Source: Paralvinella palmiformis (lineage: Eukaryota; Annelida; Polychaeta; Terebellida; Alvinellidae). Taken from it: a stretch of DNA of 64,000 bases. The stretch is from assembly GCA_025642065.1 (NCBI GenBank), contig JAODUP010000150.1, forward strand, positions 630,001-694,000, in the 5' to 3' direction. Numbering within the stretch: position 1 is the stretch's first letter; each line of letters starts with the position of its first letter. Both the position numbers and the translations under genes were made by a program. Below, piece by piece: positions 1 through 16,710 of the stretch. The notes under the pieces were generated by a model. The model saw nothing but the letters and a program-made list of their open reading frames with translations. It had not been told where the DNA came from and did not search any database.

Positions 1-1572
1 GTCCGCTATTGTCCAGCACAGCGGCCGACTTCAAAGCCAGCCGACATCATGAATTTATTTATTAGCAAATTAACTAGGTCCTGACGTAATATAGCACTCA
101 GGAGTGGGATAGATCGTGCGAGCAGACGATCAGAGGACAATGACAGGTCTGATATCAACACACCTCAACTTGAAGTCGAAAAGCTTTCGACTTCAAGTGG
201 ACAAATTATAACATTAGAGATAGCATCACCATCATCTTCGACGTCATCATCTGGGATCGTCCTCTAGCTATCCATCCACAACTAGAACTTCCACCTGAAC
301 CAGTTAATTAACGAAGAACCGCAGAGAACCGACCAAATCTCAGCCGATTCATGGACCACATAAAAGCGTTCGACTACTTTACGATGACGTGATGTCGTGA
401 CGGAGACAACGGAACAAAATACCAGATCGTTTCTGTCGTAACCAGTTTTGTTTGACGAACGAATTCTCCCCTAATCCACGAACTGCAGGCGACCATCATA
501 GAAGAACTTCTAAGAGACGGTCTGACGAGTCAAAATGGCGGGAAGGCTTTCAGGAGGCGGACAAGAAACGGAAACGCTCCCATTATTAAGTGTCTCGACC
601 GGAGGGACGGCTTGTGTTACTTTTTTCATAACCAACATTTCGAATCTACGACTCGGCATTATTTCGCCTTTGATCACTGGATTTCAGTGACGCTGTGTTA
701 CGTCCATTTTGTAAACTCATTTTGATTGAAAGCCGTTAGTTTCATCTGATCCATTTGCATGTGAATATTATACGCATAATTCTCCTGGTCTCCACTTCCA
801 GCGTTTGAACTCGACTGTTCCGTGTCACGTTAAAATTTCCGGTTTGAGGTCTACCACATCAGCCGATATCGTCATAACATTACAGAGAAGCTACCCGTGG
901 GAGACTTCAATGACCACAAATTTCCCCCCCCCGCCCCATAACCGTATAAAGCGTGTTCAATTTCAAAGTGCTGACACCTCATTATTTACATGAAGATTAT
1001 CTTTGAAATTGTATCTCTTGCCCTGATTGGAGGGTTTAGAGATAACTAACTGATGAGACATTTCGTATGAAGTATTTGTCTGAGGTATCTGTTATTTTAT
1101 ACTAATGATATTTTGTTTAGAAAGGTAATATTTAAATATTCGTAAGTTTAATTTAATTAAGTTTAATATAATTAAATGAATGTCATGCACAACAACAACA
1201 AAGCCCAACAAGACAACAACAATAAAAACAACAACAACCACAACAATAATAATAATTATAATAATATTAATATTTTGATTTTCTGTGGGGGTGAGTTGGG
1301 AGGTGATGCGGGGGGGAAGCTGACAATATGTTACTGGTCGTTATTCTACCTAAGTATTTGTTCTAATGGTAAACAGTAGAGTGTCGAAGTATGTTTACTC
1401 TTATTAAAGAAGTAAACATATGAGGGCGAAGAAGTGTGTACTCTGTACGTACTCTCCATGTGTACTCTGTGTATACTCCACCATGACAAGGGATTACCTT
1501 GTCAAATACGAACGGAACAAGTTTGAAACTAAACACTTGATGTTGGTGACTTGTTGATAATAGTCTATAGCC
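1..1572. other. no recognisable gene
   Basis: Unique-looking AT-rich sequence with an (AAC)n/(AAT)n patch at 1184-1275. The two short open frames here encode low-complexity or non-homologous peptides. Nothing is supported as coding. Confidence 0.5.
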
Positions 1573-2247
1573 GAGCTAACATATGGCTAACAGATGACTA
1601 ACAGATGGCTAACACACGATTAACACATGGCTAACACTTAGTTAACACATGGCTAAAACACGGCTAACATTAAGCTAATACATGGCTAAGGCTAATACCC
1701 AGCTTACCGGACATCTAGCACCCGTCTAACACACATGGATTACTGATAGCTAGCACACAGCTAACACGTGGCTAATAAATGGATAAGCCATCGCTAATAA
1801 GTAGCTAACCCCTGGCTAACATATGACTTACAGAGATCTAACATACTGAAAACACATAATGTGATAAGTAACACATTACTAGTCTCCACTCAGCTAATAG
1901 ATGGCTAATAGATTAATAATAGAAACAAATAGCTAACACTTAGTAACATATAGCTAATGCATGACTAACATAAATAACACGTAGCTAATACACATTTAAC
2001 ATATCACTAACACACACAACTAACACATTACTAACAAGAATTTAAAAGCTAACACAGATCTAACATAGAAGTAACACACAGCTAATAGAGAGAGCCAACT
2101 TACTGGGGGCTAATAGAAATGACTAACGCATAACTAGCATTAAGCTGCCACCCAGCTAACCGAAAGCTAACACAGCGGTAACAGAAAGCTAACATATATG
2201 TACAACTAACAGATATCTATCACAGAGCCAAGCGAAAGCTAATAACT
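1573..2247 (+). repeat. degenerate 11-bp minisatellite (GGCTAACACAT-like)
   Basis: About 60 diverged units built on GCTAACA(C/T)ATG run for nearly 700 bp, for example GGCTAACAGATGACTAACAG. Unit length drifts from 9 to 14 bp. No open frame crosses the block. Confidence 0.85.
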
Positions 2248-2289
2248 ATAGCCATTCAGAGGAGACTAGAATAAGGACAACAGACCTGC

Positions 2290-2367
2290 CAGTCAGTCAG
2301 TCAGTCAGTCAGTCAGTCAGTCAGTCAGTCAGTCAGTCAGTCAGTCAGTCAGTCAGTCAGTCAGTCA
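2290..2367 (+). repeat. (CAGT)n tetranucleotide microsatellite
   Basis: About 19 uninterrupted CAGT units directly after the degenerate minisatellite. Confidence 0.97.
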
Positions 2368-2700
2368 TATATGGTGCTGGCAAGTTTTTACCATGTTACT
2401 TTATGTCATTTTTCAGGGGTCTGTTTAAATATTTGACTGTCCACATATCTCTGGCTCAAGGTAAGTCGCTGATTGATGAGACTTCGTTGGCTTTTAACCG
2501 GATTTAGACCGAGTTGTGGGTTTTGTTGGTCAGGTCAAGGTCATCGGCTAGAAACTGGTTCGTATTTTGGAGGATGTATTTACAAAGGACATTTGATTTA
2601 ACGGCCCGTTAGTTCTACTGTAGGAATGCTATTGTTGATGAGGTCAACATGACTTAATACCACGTCATACAGCCGGCTTATGGATTATAAAACAAACCAA

Positions 2701-2705
<5 letters not shown>

Positions 2706-2766
<61 letters not shown>
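2706..2766. repeat. (AT)n microsatellite
   Basis: About 30 perfect AT units. Confidence 0.97.
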
Positions 2767-2767
<1 letters not shown>

Positions 2768-3214
2768 CAAGTATCCATTAAAAGCACGTGTGTATGAACG
2801 CAAGCAATCACATATAAACGTCCAGCAGGTTTATATTATTATATATTTACACTTTATGAAATTAATTTATTATGTTACTTCCAAACAATTAACCTGATTT
2901 ATTTATGGCACAAATAAAATTATGTTAATGATAAAAATAAACAAATAAGAAATATGACAGAACAGAGATCTATAAAATGTTTATATTTGTCGCCGTCTAA
3001 ACACTTATAATGCTAATATTATTATATTTAGATGGTGTGTGACTTTTAATGTATGTATGGATATTAACAGCAGTTGACCCTTGACACAATGAAGGGCGTA
3101 GACTGTTGTCTTTAACTGATCTGATGACAACTTTAATCGGATACTCATCTGGATCATCTTTGATGTTGGTGTTAAAACAACGAGATGTTTGCTATAAACT
3201 GAGTGTACCGGATG
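2767..3214. other. no recognisable gene
   Basis: AT-rich unique-looking DNA between the (AT)n array and the SINE; nothing coding or repetitive recognised. Confidence 0.5.
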
Positions 3215-3388
3215 TGAGAGAGTAAGTGAGTGAGTGTTTTATTTAACATCGGCGTTGTTAATAAATGGAACGTGAGAGGAAATCAGATAACCATATAAAT
3301 TATCCCATGCCAATAAGTTGTACTACGATTCGAACCCAGATTCGTAGTTTAGTAGCGGAGTTCACTACCAACTGTGCTATAGAAGATC
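3215..3388 (-). mobile_element. tRNA-derived SINE, GAGTGAGTG group
   Basis: On the minus strand it opens with a tRNA-like pol III promoter: A box TAGCACAGTTGGTAG and B box GGTTCGAATC with tRNA-like spacing. It ends in the block that reads GTAAGTGAGTGAGTGTTTTA on the plus strand. The copy at 13246-13365 has the same plan. Together they define one SINE group. Confidence 0.75.
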
Positions 3389-5460
<2,072 letters not shown>

Positions 5461-5464
5461 AAAA

Positions 5465-5510
<46 letters not shown>

Positions 5511-5529
5511 GAGAGAGAGAGAGAGAGAG
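5461..5529 (+). repeat. compound A-tract, (AT)n, (GA)n
   Basis: 13 A, then about 17 AT units, then 11 GA units. The A-run followed by simple repeats could be a decayed retroposon tail, but no body was recognised. Confidence 0.95.
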
Positions 5530-6777
5530 CAACCAGTTGGTAAAACTCCACGTTATATTTTAGCCACATCTACTATCAGTTTAAGAAGCCACACACAGTC
5601 TGTGTCGACTCTTAGCGCCAAACGACAAAGCAACACAAACAGCGGACGGCAAGAAAAACTAATGTCAAATCCTGCATCAGCAGCTCTCGAGATGAAATTA
5701 TCCGTAGCAAGCCGCCATTTTACAAAGAGAGTGAGAGAGAGATGTTGATATTGATGGGCCCTTGATGTTGAACTAATGAAGTTTGTATCAGCATTAGCCT
5801 ATCTCTCAACGATAACTACCGGGATAATCGAGCTACCCAACTGACAATACTTAACTACATAGCCGATATAATGATATTTTATGGTCAAATCATCTTTGAT
5901 GTTGACCATTTTTCTTCAGGAGCTTTAGATAAGTGAACGAGGCACGAAGCGTTCAACTGTTGGGGATATTTGTTCAGAATTGAAGCGAGGTTGAAGTGTG
6001 TTTGACAACATTAGCTCGGGTCGAGGTGCCGAAGTACAACAGGGGTTGTTAAGAACATCGTGTACCGAACGACCTCTCAATACCGACGCCTTATCGCGTG
6101 TGCATTCGGTTTTCGAACTAACCAATTAGTGTATTAGGTCGGTTAACTCGGGATAGTTGGCCGTAAATGTTCGTGTTTTAGGTGTGAGGACGATTGACGA
6201 AGGCGTGGTGTGTTATTGTTCTTAGCTAGCTATCGCCGCTCGGCATTGGTCGGTTGAAGTCTCCGCTTGTGGCCAGGTTAAGTCGTCTCTGGCGGAGAAG
6301 TTAAGATAAGTTACCAGGTACAACTCTCTCGTCGTGCGAGCGCACCATTAGGACTAGTGCTGCCCCCGACTGGCTCTTGCCAGTACTATCAACATGGAGG
6401 GTGTTAAATATCAAAAACCGACCTCTTACAAAGAAGCGTTTAACAATTTATAGATTTTGATTTCTGTCTTTTAGCTGAGGTCGCCGAGGACATTGTACCT
6501 CATCGCACCGCCTTCGGGGCTTTTGCACCGAATTTGGCAGCGCGCTGCGTGTTTCGCCCGCTATTTGTTCCGGAATTGGCCACTCGATCTGCGAAGTAGA
6601 AGCGATACGAACGGATGCACGCACACACATAGACACACGCACGCACACACAAACAGGTTGGCTTCTTGAAGAGTACCATTATCCATAATTAGAAAGCCTT
6701 GATAATAATTCTCATGGCGTGCCATGCCTCCTGCCTTCGCCTTGTTATCTCTATATTTTGTAGGCCATTTGACCCCC
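5530..6777. other. no recognisable gene; locally GC-richer segment
   Basis: 6180-6600 is richer in G+C and CpG than its surroundings and carries a 66-codon minus-strand frame (6448-6648) of unknown nature. It could be an old transposon or a promoter region; no motif decides. Confidence 0.35.
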
Positions 6778-6786
6778 GAGAGAGAG

Positions 6787-6840
<54 letters not shown>
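6778..6840 (+). repeat. (GA)n microsatellite with GATA interruption
   Basis: GA units interrupted by four GATA units near 6790-6804. Confidence 0.97.
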
Positions 6841-6842
<2 letters not shown>

Positions 6843-7740
6843 TTTGACACGGTGTAAAAGTGGCCGGTAGATGGCAGTATATGGTAGAAGATTTCATCAT
6901 TAGCACTATATTAGTGGAGCTGGTGATTGGTCTACATAAACTGGTCATCAAGAGATAAGATCATAGAGAGAAGTTATCATATAGATTATGATAATGATAA
7001 ACATCTATCTGGTTAATAACAACAAAGGTTAATTGGTGCAATACCAACAGCTCACTCACTACCCTGGTCGAGTTTAATGTACTCAAGTTAGTGAGTATCT
7101 CCCCAGGTAAATGACTCAACTCACTCACTAGGCGTGGGGGGAGGTATAATCATTTCTAGACCAGGTGACGTTTGTGTAGGATATTCTCAGATCTGAATAA
7201 GCTCCTTGACTAAGTTTGGTTGGGTGACTGCGAATCAAACTCTAGGATCCACCCCCACAATAATCCCTCCCACCTTAACGGTGACGACGATGAGTTTAAT
7301 ATAATAATAATCATAAATAAGTATCATAACAAATACCTAGAGAGTAAAACGTCTATCTTTAGGTCCTTCTCAGGGTCATTACGTTCGTATGTGGATATAA
7401 GCGTTTGACATTATGCGCGCGCAGACAGCACACCGAGTCATATGGTCTACAGTAAACGAAATAGGTGAATCACACAAACTATTGATTAGCATTTCTGATT
7501 CTAAACACGAAGAGAAATTATCACAATTCATCATCTCGTATCACATGACAAATTAATTGGCCTGATCACTGAACCGTGACACATCTGACTAGAAAAATCT
7601 GTTATCATCAGACTTTATCAATGTTATATATACAAATTAATATCCTCTGTAATATTAATATTGCTTGCTTATGAATTCACGTCATTAAGCGCCTTATAAT
7701 GAAATATTCACAAAAGACGCAGTATAAAATTGTTGTTGCT

Positions 7741-7788
7741 ATAATAATAATAATAATAATAATTATTATTATTATTATTATTATTATT
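7741..7788. repeat. palindromic (ATA)n/(TTA)n
   Basis: Eight ATA-type triplets are followed directly by eight reverse-complement triplets, giving a near-perfect 48-bp inverted repeat with no spacer. Confidence 0.95.
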
Positions 7789-7851
7789 GCGTCGTTGTTA
7801 TTTTTGCTATTGTTGTACCGATAATGTCATATATCGCAAATGTCTATTCTT

Positions 7852-7905
7852 ACGCACGCACGCACGCAAGCACACACCTACACACATACACACACGCACA
7901 CACTC
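7852..7905 (+). repeat. (CACG/CA)n tract
   Basis: Short imperfect ACGC and CA repeat. Confidence 0.85.
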
Positions 7906-8926
<1,021 letters not shown>

Positions 8927-9411
8927 GTAATAGCAGCAGTAGTATTCATGTATAAGGTCTCTAATCACTTTGATACAGCGTTTACTTTATCGAATAAATT
9001 TTAAAGTATTATGGTAAAATATTACATTCATTTATTTAACATTTGTTTTGTTGTTAAAGTCTCCCATAAATCATCGAAATGAACAATCATTTATGATTGT
9101 GACAAGCTTTTACTATCATCTTTCATCTCTTTTATCAAGATAAGTAAATAAGAAGTTAATATTCAAGATGTGGCACAACAATTAGTACCTTTATTTGACA
9201 TTAACCTGTCAGTTATCTTTCAGGTAGACTGTCACTCGCTCCAGCGGGTGACCTGTCACATCAGATGGATTCGACGAACAGTCGCCAGATTGAACGAAAA
9301 ATTCAATTACAAAGCGAGCTAATTTTTGTGGCTAATTCGGCCATTGTGTGGCTAACAGCTAGCTGTCACCATAGAAATGACAGTGATCTATCGCTTGAAC
9401 TCATCACTAGC

Positions 9412-9433
9412 TAGAGCTAGCTAGCTAGCTCTA
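9412..9433. repeat. 22-bp perfect palindrome built of CTAG steps
   Basis: Centre GAGCTAGCTAGCTAGCTC is self-complementary and extends two more bases each side. Lies in a CTAG-rich patch (9400-9445). Confidence 0.85.
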
Positions 9434-9477
9434 ACTAGCTCTAGTTCCCTCACCCCCGCCTCTCAATCACCCCACCC

Positions 9478-9480
<3 letters not shown>

Positions 9481-9549
<69 letters not shown>

Positions 9550-9580
9550 ACACACACACACACACTCTCTCTCTCTCTCT
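9481..9580 (+). repeat. (CA)n(CT)n microsatellite
   Basis: About 42 CA units followed by about 8 CT units. Confidence 0.97.
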
Positions 9581-9660
9581 AATATTTAATAATAGATTAC
9601 TGCTTATTATATTATTATATTATTGTAAAAAGTATACTTGAAAGTTGGATTGCAAATGGT

Positions 9661-9665
<5 letters not shown>

Positions 9666-9711
<46 letters not shown>

Positions 9712-9722
9712 TATATATATAT
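9666..9722. repeat. (AT)n microsatellite
   Basis: AT repeat with one central break. Confidence 0.95.
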
Positions 9723-9775
9723 AATATTATAATTAATAATTACAAAACTTCTATAGTGCCAATATCCTCAAAAAT

Positions 9776-10105
9776 AATCGAGCTCAGTTGGCCACCTAGT
9801 ACAGGGGTCACCTAGTACAGAGGTTGGGCAAATCATAATCTGGGTACGATGCCAAGTTCATCAACAATGATCAGATGGAAAGGAAACTTAGGAAGGATAA
9901 GTGAGTCTGAAAAGGTGAGTCTTCAAATGGTGACGGAAAGAAACATTGCTATTTGATAACTTAATATGTTCAGAGAGTGAATTCCAAAGAGTAGGGACAG
10001 CAACTGAAAAAGCACCAGTCTTAGCATGAGTTTTAACACTGGGAACAGACTACAAGTTAAAACGAGATGAACTGAGCTCTCTGGGATTGGGTGTTAAAGA
10101 AAGCC
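9776..10105 (+). mobile_element. decayed retroposon with tRNA-like head
   Basis: Starts with a pol III A-box-like GAGCTCAGTTGG and a weak B box. The rest looks like dispersed-repeat sequence (for example TTCCAAAGAGTAGGGACAGC) and abuts the SINE at 10106. Classification is uncertain. Confidence 0.4.
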
Positions 10106-10294
10106 TGATGATGATGATTGATGTTTTACGGCCACTTTTGTGCACAAGGTAGGCTAAATGGGCCGCGCGACCTCCAAAGGTAATGAGACGAAGTGAAAGA
10201 CGAAACAACCTTCAGATATACCCACGCCGGGATTTGAACACGGGTGGTAGTGATCTGTGGTCCAGCACGCTACCGCTAGACCACGGAGGCGCCC
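10106..10294 (-). mobile_element. tRNA-derived SINE, 'GGGCGCCTCCGTGGTCTAG' family
   Basis: The minus strand begins GGGCGCCTCCGTGGTCTAGC with an intact A box, then B box GTTCAAATCCC. A conserved body (GGCCCATTTAGCCTACCTTG) follows, ending in ATC repeats. Four other copies lie at 15361, 20052, 47567 and 48596. Confidence 0.9.
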
Positions 10295-10310
10295 GTTAAA
10301 AAAAACATGG

Positions 10311-10424
10311 AATATATATATATATATATATAAATAAATAATACACTAATCGTAATAAAATTTAAATTTATATTTATTATTTGTGATGTGTATTTTGGTT
10401 TTTGGTATATTTGTTGGTAAGTTT

Positions 10425-10490
<66 letters not shown>
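10311..10490. repeat. two (AT)n arrays
   Basis: Arrays at 10311-10332 and 10427-10489, separated by AT-rich sequence. The Ile-Tyr frames are artefacts. Confidence 0.95.
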
Positions 10491-11876
<1,386 letters not shown>

Positions 11877-11878
<2 letters not shown>

Positions 11879-11955
11879 ATTGACAAGAAATCTAAATAGA
11901 ACACAAATCCATTAGGGCACCTCAATTTAAAAAAAAATCGCCATTTTAAAACACT
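11877..11955 (+). repeat. dispersed repeat R2, copy 1
   Basis: 79 bp starting AATATTGACAAGAAATC, reading the same as 30666-30744 by eye. Both copies have an (AT)n array immediately on the left, and similarity continues weakly to the right (CTTCCCACAAA). Confidence 0.85.
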
Positions 11956-13040
11956 CGCAAACTTCCCACAAACTTTTAATCATTTCATGATTGTAGCAAA
12001 ACGATTACATATTGCATGCGGTGCAATAGCCATTATTATCAAAACCTAATTATAAACAGCGATGGCTGATAAAATATTTATTAAAAAAACCTGTTCTGAT
12101 TATCGATAATGTTAGGTATCCGCATAAATTCCTTAAATCATTTTTATATATAATTTTTGGCAGCTGTTATTGAGTTTCCCTCTCAGATTTCGCTTCTCTT
12201 ATACTCCCGACTTCCACATTTCCCAATAATTTATTATTGATGTTGGGCATTTTCCATAAAGCTTCCCACTTGATGTGTTTTGCGAGCAGTGCACTTTTAC
12301 CCGGAGATCTTAAATTAAATCGTTTCGAATAAGATCAAATAAATGTCCCGAATAGTATGTAAAGAGATCGTACAAATTAAAGATCGTTGAATTATATTCT
12401 GGATACTTCGCCAGAATAAATAATTATATCTTCAACAAAAACATCTTCAGTTAAGAATAAACAAATCGTGGTATATACGTCGGGTAAATGTCAGCCATCA
12501 AAGGGAAATTGAACGATTCAAGTCCCGGGAGATGTTTTCGTAAATTTCTAAATTAATCTCTACCTTTTGGGGGTTGTATAGCCGCATTTTCACATTTCCA
12601 AATGCTACCATTGCTGCTAACTAATGCAATATATGTCAATAATACACCATTACGATTCGACTAAAATTGGGGTATAATTTTTGAAAATGCCGACAAAAGC
12701 CGTATTCATCAAAACGAGTTGAACTTTGTTTGTGGTTGATATGGTTCAAGTTATGATTGGCTGAATTGAGATGCCCCCCCGCCACTGTCAGTTTGTTATA
12801 CGGAGTTGGTTGTTAACACGACTAAGTGTCCAGGTGTGTGTGTGTGTGTGATCGTTTTTAAAATGTTATTTGTTAGCGGAGTTTGGGTGATAATAGGCGG
12901 ACAGCTTGATGTTTGGGGTCGTCTGAGTTCAAACTGCCGTTAACGGCTAGCGCCAAGTTAGTGTCAAAGTTGGCGAAGTACAGTCCACTAGGTGGCGTGA
13001 AGTCTTCCTGGAGATATGAACAACTGTATTTTTGTGATTA
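11956..13040. other. no recognisable gene
   Basis: AT-rich unique-looking sequence. CCACTAGGTGGCG at 12987-12999 resembles a CTCF core by eye. No exon recognised. Confidence 0.45.
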
Positions 13041-13152
13041 CACACACGCACACACACGCACACGCACACACACATACGCACACACACGCACGCACACACA
13101 CGCACGAACACACACGCACGCACGCGCACACACATACACACACACGCACACA
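13041..13152 (+). repeat. (CA)n/(CACG)n tract
   Basis: Imperfect CA repeat with many CG interruptions. Confidence 0.95.
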
Positions 13153-13245
13153 CCGATTATGATCTAATTATGCCAATTTTGTTGACGGATTCCAGTATGT
13201 GACTGTACCCAATGACCCCGCAAAGTAAAGTTGTTAAACATGACT

Positions 13246-13365
13246 TGAGTGAGTGAGTGTTTTATTAAACCTCAACTCTAGTCACATCTGGGGTAACACT
13301 GGGATTCGATCTCTGGTCGGGAATTGTACATCGCAATACGCTACTAACTGGGCTAAGATATCGCT
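13246..13365 (-). mobile_element. tRNA-derived SINE, GAGTGAGTG group
   Basis: Minus strand: A box TTAGCCCAGTTAGTAGCG, B box AGATCGAATCC. The 3' end reads GAGTGAGTGAGTGTTTTATT on the plus strand. Same plan as 3215-3388. Confidence 0.75.
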
Positions 13366-13514
13366 CGACGACTGTCAAGGTTATAGAGATATATCAGTAT
13401 TTTGATGTTAAAACTCGTCTTGTCATAACTACTTCATCATCTGCTTTTAAATGATAAAATAAAAATAATAATATTATTAATTTTTACATACCCTTGGAAC
13501 AACTTTCATCCCGA

Positions 13515-13602
13515 ACAAACAAACAAACAAACAAACAAACAAACAAACAAACAAACAAACAAACAAACAAACAAACAAACAAACAAACAAACAAACAAAC
13601 AA
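13515..13602 (+). repeat. (CAAA)n microsatellite
   Basis: About 22 perfect tetranucleotide units. Confidence 0.98.
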
Positions 13603-13937
13603 ATCATGATGACTGACATACTGACATCAGTCAGGTAAAGATGTCTACTCAGAAGTCAGTGTTGTCATGGAAACCGAACTCAGTAACGTTTACTTGATAT
13701 CATTTTAGTCGAGCCCCGTACAGACCGATGTCAACGTCAACTGACTGGAGAGCATCATGTTTCTTTATTCTATTCCTTGTTGACTACAACGCCATCTACC
13801 GTTATACCTGATACGTATAATACTTCGCATTCCAAGTACAGTTTCGGTTTTGTTTCATTATCTCAGAGATAAAAAAAACTAAAAATATAAGGTTCTGTCA
13901 CGATTATTATATGAAGTTCGAGAGACTTACGGAATAG

Positions 13938-13939
13938 CG

Positions 13940-13987
<48 letters not shown>

Positions 13988-14040
13988 GTAGTAGCAGTAG
14001 TAGTACTAGTAGTACTAGTAGCAGTAGTAGTAGAAATAGT
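13938..14040. repeat. (ATA)n/(GTA)n compound
   Basis: Sixteen ATA units, then GTA/GTACTA units; the poly-Leu frame on the minus strand is an artefact. Confidence 0.95.
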
Positions 14041-14269
14041 ATTTGAATGCGCACATGCAACACACAAACACACACACACACGCGGACGCGCACGCATGCA
14101 CGCATGCACTCACGCACGCTCGCAGGCAGGCAGTATGTAGCTATATCATTATATCAACGGGGTGTCTTACGCATTTTACTAATTACTCATCACATGACAT
14201 ACTTGAAGTCGTTCGAGAACTCTTGAGCGGACGATAAAAATCGGTCATAAACAAGAGAATTATAATAAC

Positions 14270-14276
<7 letters not shown>

Positions 14277-14313
<37 letters not shown>

Positions 14314-14314
14314 G

Positions 14315-14374
<60 letters not shown>
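14277..14374 (+). repeat. (CT)n then (GT)n
   Basis: 16 CT units and 29 GT units, separated by a few bases. Confidence 0.97.
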
Positions 14375-14375
<1 letters not shown>

Positions 14376-15128
14376 AAACTTCGCTTCTGATGCTGACGAG
14401 ATCCTATTTTAAAAAAAATATATATTTACCTTTTTTGATGAGCTTTCTATCCTGTCATAACCTAGCTATCATTAGTGTCAGATCGAGTTTTGTTTTGTTA
14501 GACCCCCCGTTGATGATGGTCAGATCAAATTAATTTCATATTTCACGTCAGAGCTTTTGATGTTTCTGCCTCAAGATGAAGCTTTTAGACTTTAACGGAG
14601 AAGGGGCCATTAGAGCGAGGTGACACCCCGTTTAAACTGAAGATTCGTTGACCTTATTGAGAGACTTATATAAAGTATTGCTATAACAAAATTTCAGCCA
14701 TTAGTAAAATCATAATTGGAAATATGTTATATTTCGGGCGACACGGGAAGGTGTTAAAAGGCACGGCGTAAGGATACATCAGATGAAAGATGTGTGAAGT
14801 GGTCGTGGTCGTGAACGCCAAACAACAAACTGACAATTAATTCCCCAATTATCGTTAAATAAATTCTAGCCATAGATTTGGCTCAGCAAGAAACATAAAT
14901 ACTTGGGGATGTTTGTTCAAAATTATAAGGGTCAGCTCGTCCAATGTCGGGTCACGATGTAAGAAATATGTGAAGAAGGGTGGGTTAGGGGGAGACGGGT
15001 GTATTACACAAATATAAACTCCAACATATTTTAGAGACTGTTTATTTTTAATTGATCTTGAGATGTCACGGACTTTGTGGCCGCCACTATTATTGTTTAT
15101 CGTGTTCAAATTATAGTTTAAGTAGCGA
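14375..15128. other. no recognisable gene
   Basis: Unique-looking; an 84-codon minus frame (14855-15109) has no recognisable family. Confidence 0.45.
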
Positions 15129-15313
<185 letters not shown>

Positions 15314-15360
15314 GTCGTATATGCATCCGTGCGTAAGTTTGTGCAGTCATATGCCCACAT

Positions 15361-15552
15361 AAAAATGATGATCATTGATGTTTTACGCCCACTTTTGTCC
15401 ACATGGTAGGCTAAATGGACCGAACGACCAACAAAGGTAATGAAGCGAAGTCTAAGATGAAACACCCTTCAGATATGCCCACGCCGAGATTTGAACTCAG
15501 GTGGTAGTGATATCTGATCCAACGCGCTACCAGTTGGACCACGGAGGCGGCC
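15361..15552 (-). mobile_element. tRNA-derived SINE with target duplication
   Basis: Same family as 10106-10294 (minus strand begins GGCCGCCTCCGTGGTCCAAC). Flanks CATATGCCCACAT (15348-15360) and CATATGCTCATAT (15553-15565) match at 11 of 13 bases, consistent with an aged target-site duplication. Confidence 0.9.
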
Positions 15553-15565
15553 CATATGCTCATAT

Positions 15566-16646
15566 GAATGCATCTACAAAAGATTTCTGGTTCAAGCGAT
15601 GATCACAAGAGTAGTAGTGTCTCCACCTGGTGGCCAGCATCCTAATTGATGTTCCACCATTCACTAGGTGACAGTATTTGTCATCTTAAGAGAGTTAGAA
15701 GTGCTTAAAATACGAAAATTAAATAAACTCTGATATTTAAATATAATTATATTATTTCGTACTGGCCTGTATGCACTTGGCATCAGTTTAGAAGGATTGT
15801 GTCATGCAGCTTGTAGAGGGAAACATATATTTGCAACAGCTTGAAATGTCATCATTACTGCAGTATTACTGGACTTTAGATCATATACATCTCCATCTTT
15901 TGAGGAAGTGAGGCACATAAATAACTGCCATTTCGGGTGTTATTATTATTATTATTATTATTATTTTTATCGTCAACTTGAAGAAATATGTGGTGACACC
16001 TTTTGAATGCTTTGTTAAACAAAACTGGATAGTAGTGACATCTGGTGACTGTATAGTGAATCGAACCAGTATATGGTTATATCAAAGACTATTTATAACA
16101 AGACGTGTTACTTCGCGTTTTAACATGGGACGCCATTTTGAATTCATGGAGCACCAGGGCCCTAGTGACCGGAGGTAGATTGTCACGGCCAGCGCCCTTC
16201 GTTAACATGGCGCTTAATGGCACTGGTTCATTCTGCGCCGCTTTCGGCTGCAGTAACAGAAAAAGTATGCACAAATAAAAACATCTCCGAAAGGAAATGA
16301 AAACTAGTGTAAAAATCTGATATGATCTGGCTTTAAAAAAATAAACTTAATAAAGGATATTTAAAAAAATAAGCATAACAATTTGAAGTAGACACGCCCC
16401 TATTTGACATGACCCATTCAGTAGGCCCAAACAGGATCTATCTGTATTTGTTTCAACGTTGTTTTGGGCGGGAGGGAGGTATATTTTACTTTATTATTGT
16501 TAATAATATAATTGGACTTCTAAAATAACTATAATCAGATAATTTTTCCCTAATTACAATAATTATAAGTAGCTGAGTATTTACACGACCACCTGCATCC
16601 ATATTTATTTTTAAACGTAAGCAATTGGTACTTATTGATATTTTAA

Positions 16647-16650
<4 letters not shown>
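15566..16650. other. no recognisable gene
   Basis: Includes a (TTA)n at 15941-15965. A GC-richer patch at 16100-16250 has GACGCCATTTTG (YY1-like) and AACATGGCGC; it might be regulatory but no gene starts there. Confidence 0.4.

Positions 16651-16651
<1 letters not shown>

Positions 16652-16707
<56 letters not shown>
16652..16707. repeat. (AT)n microsatellite
   Basis: 28 AT units. Confidence 0.97.
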
Positions 16708-16710
<3 letters not shown>

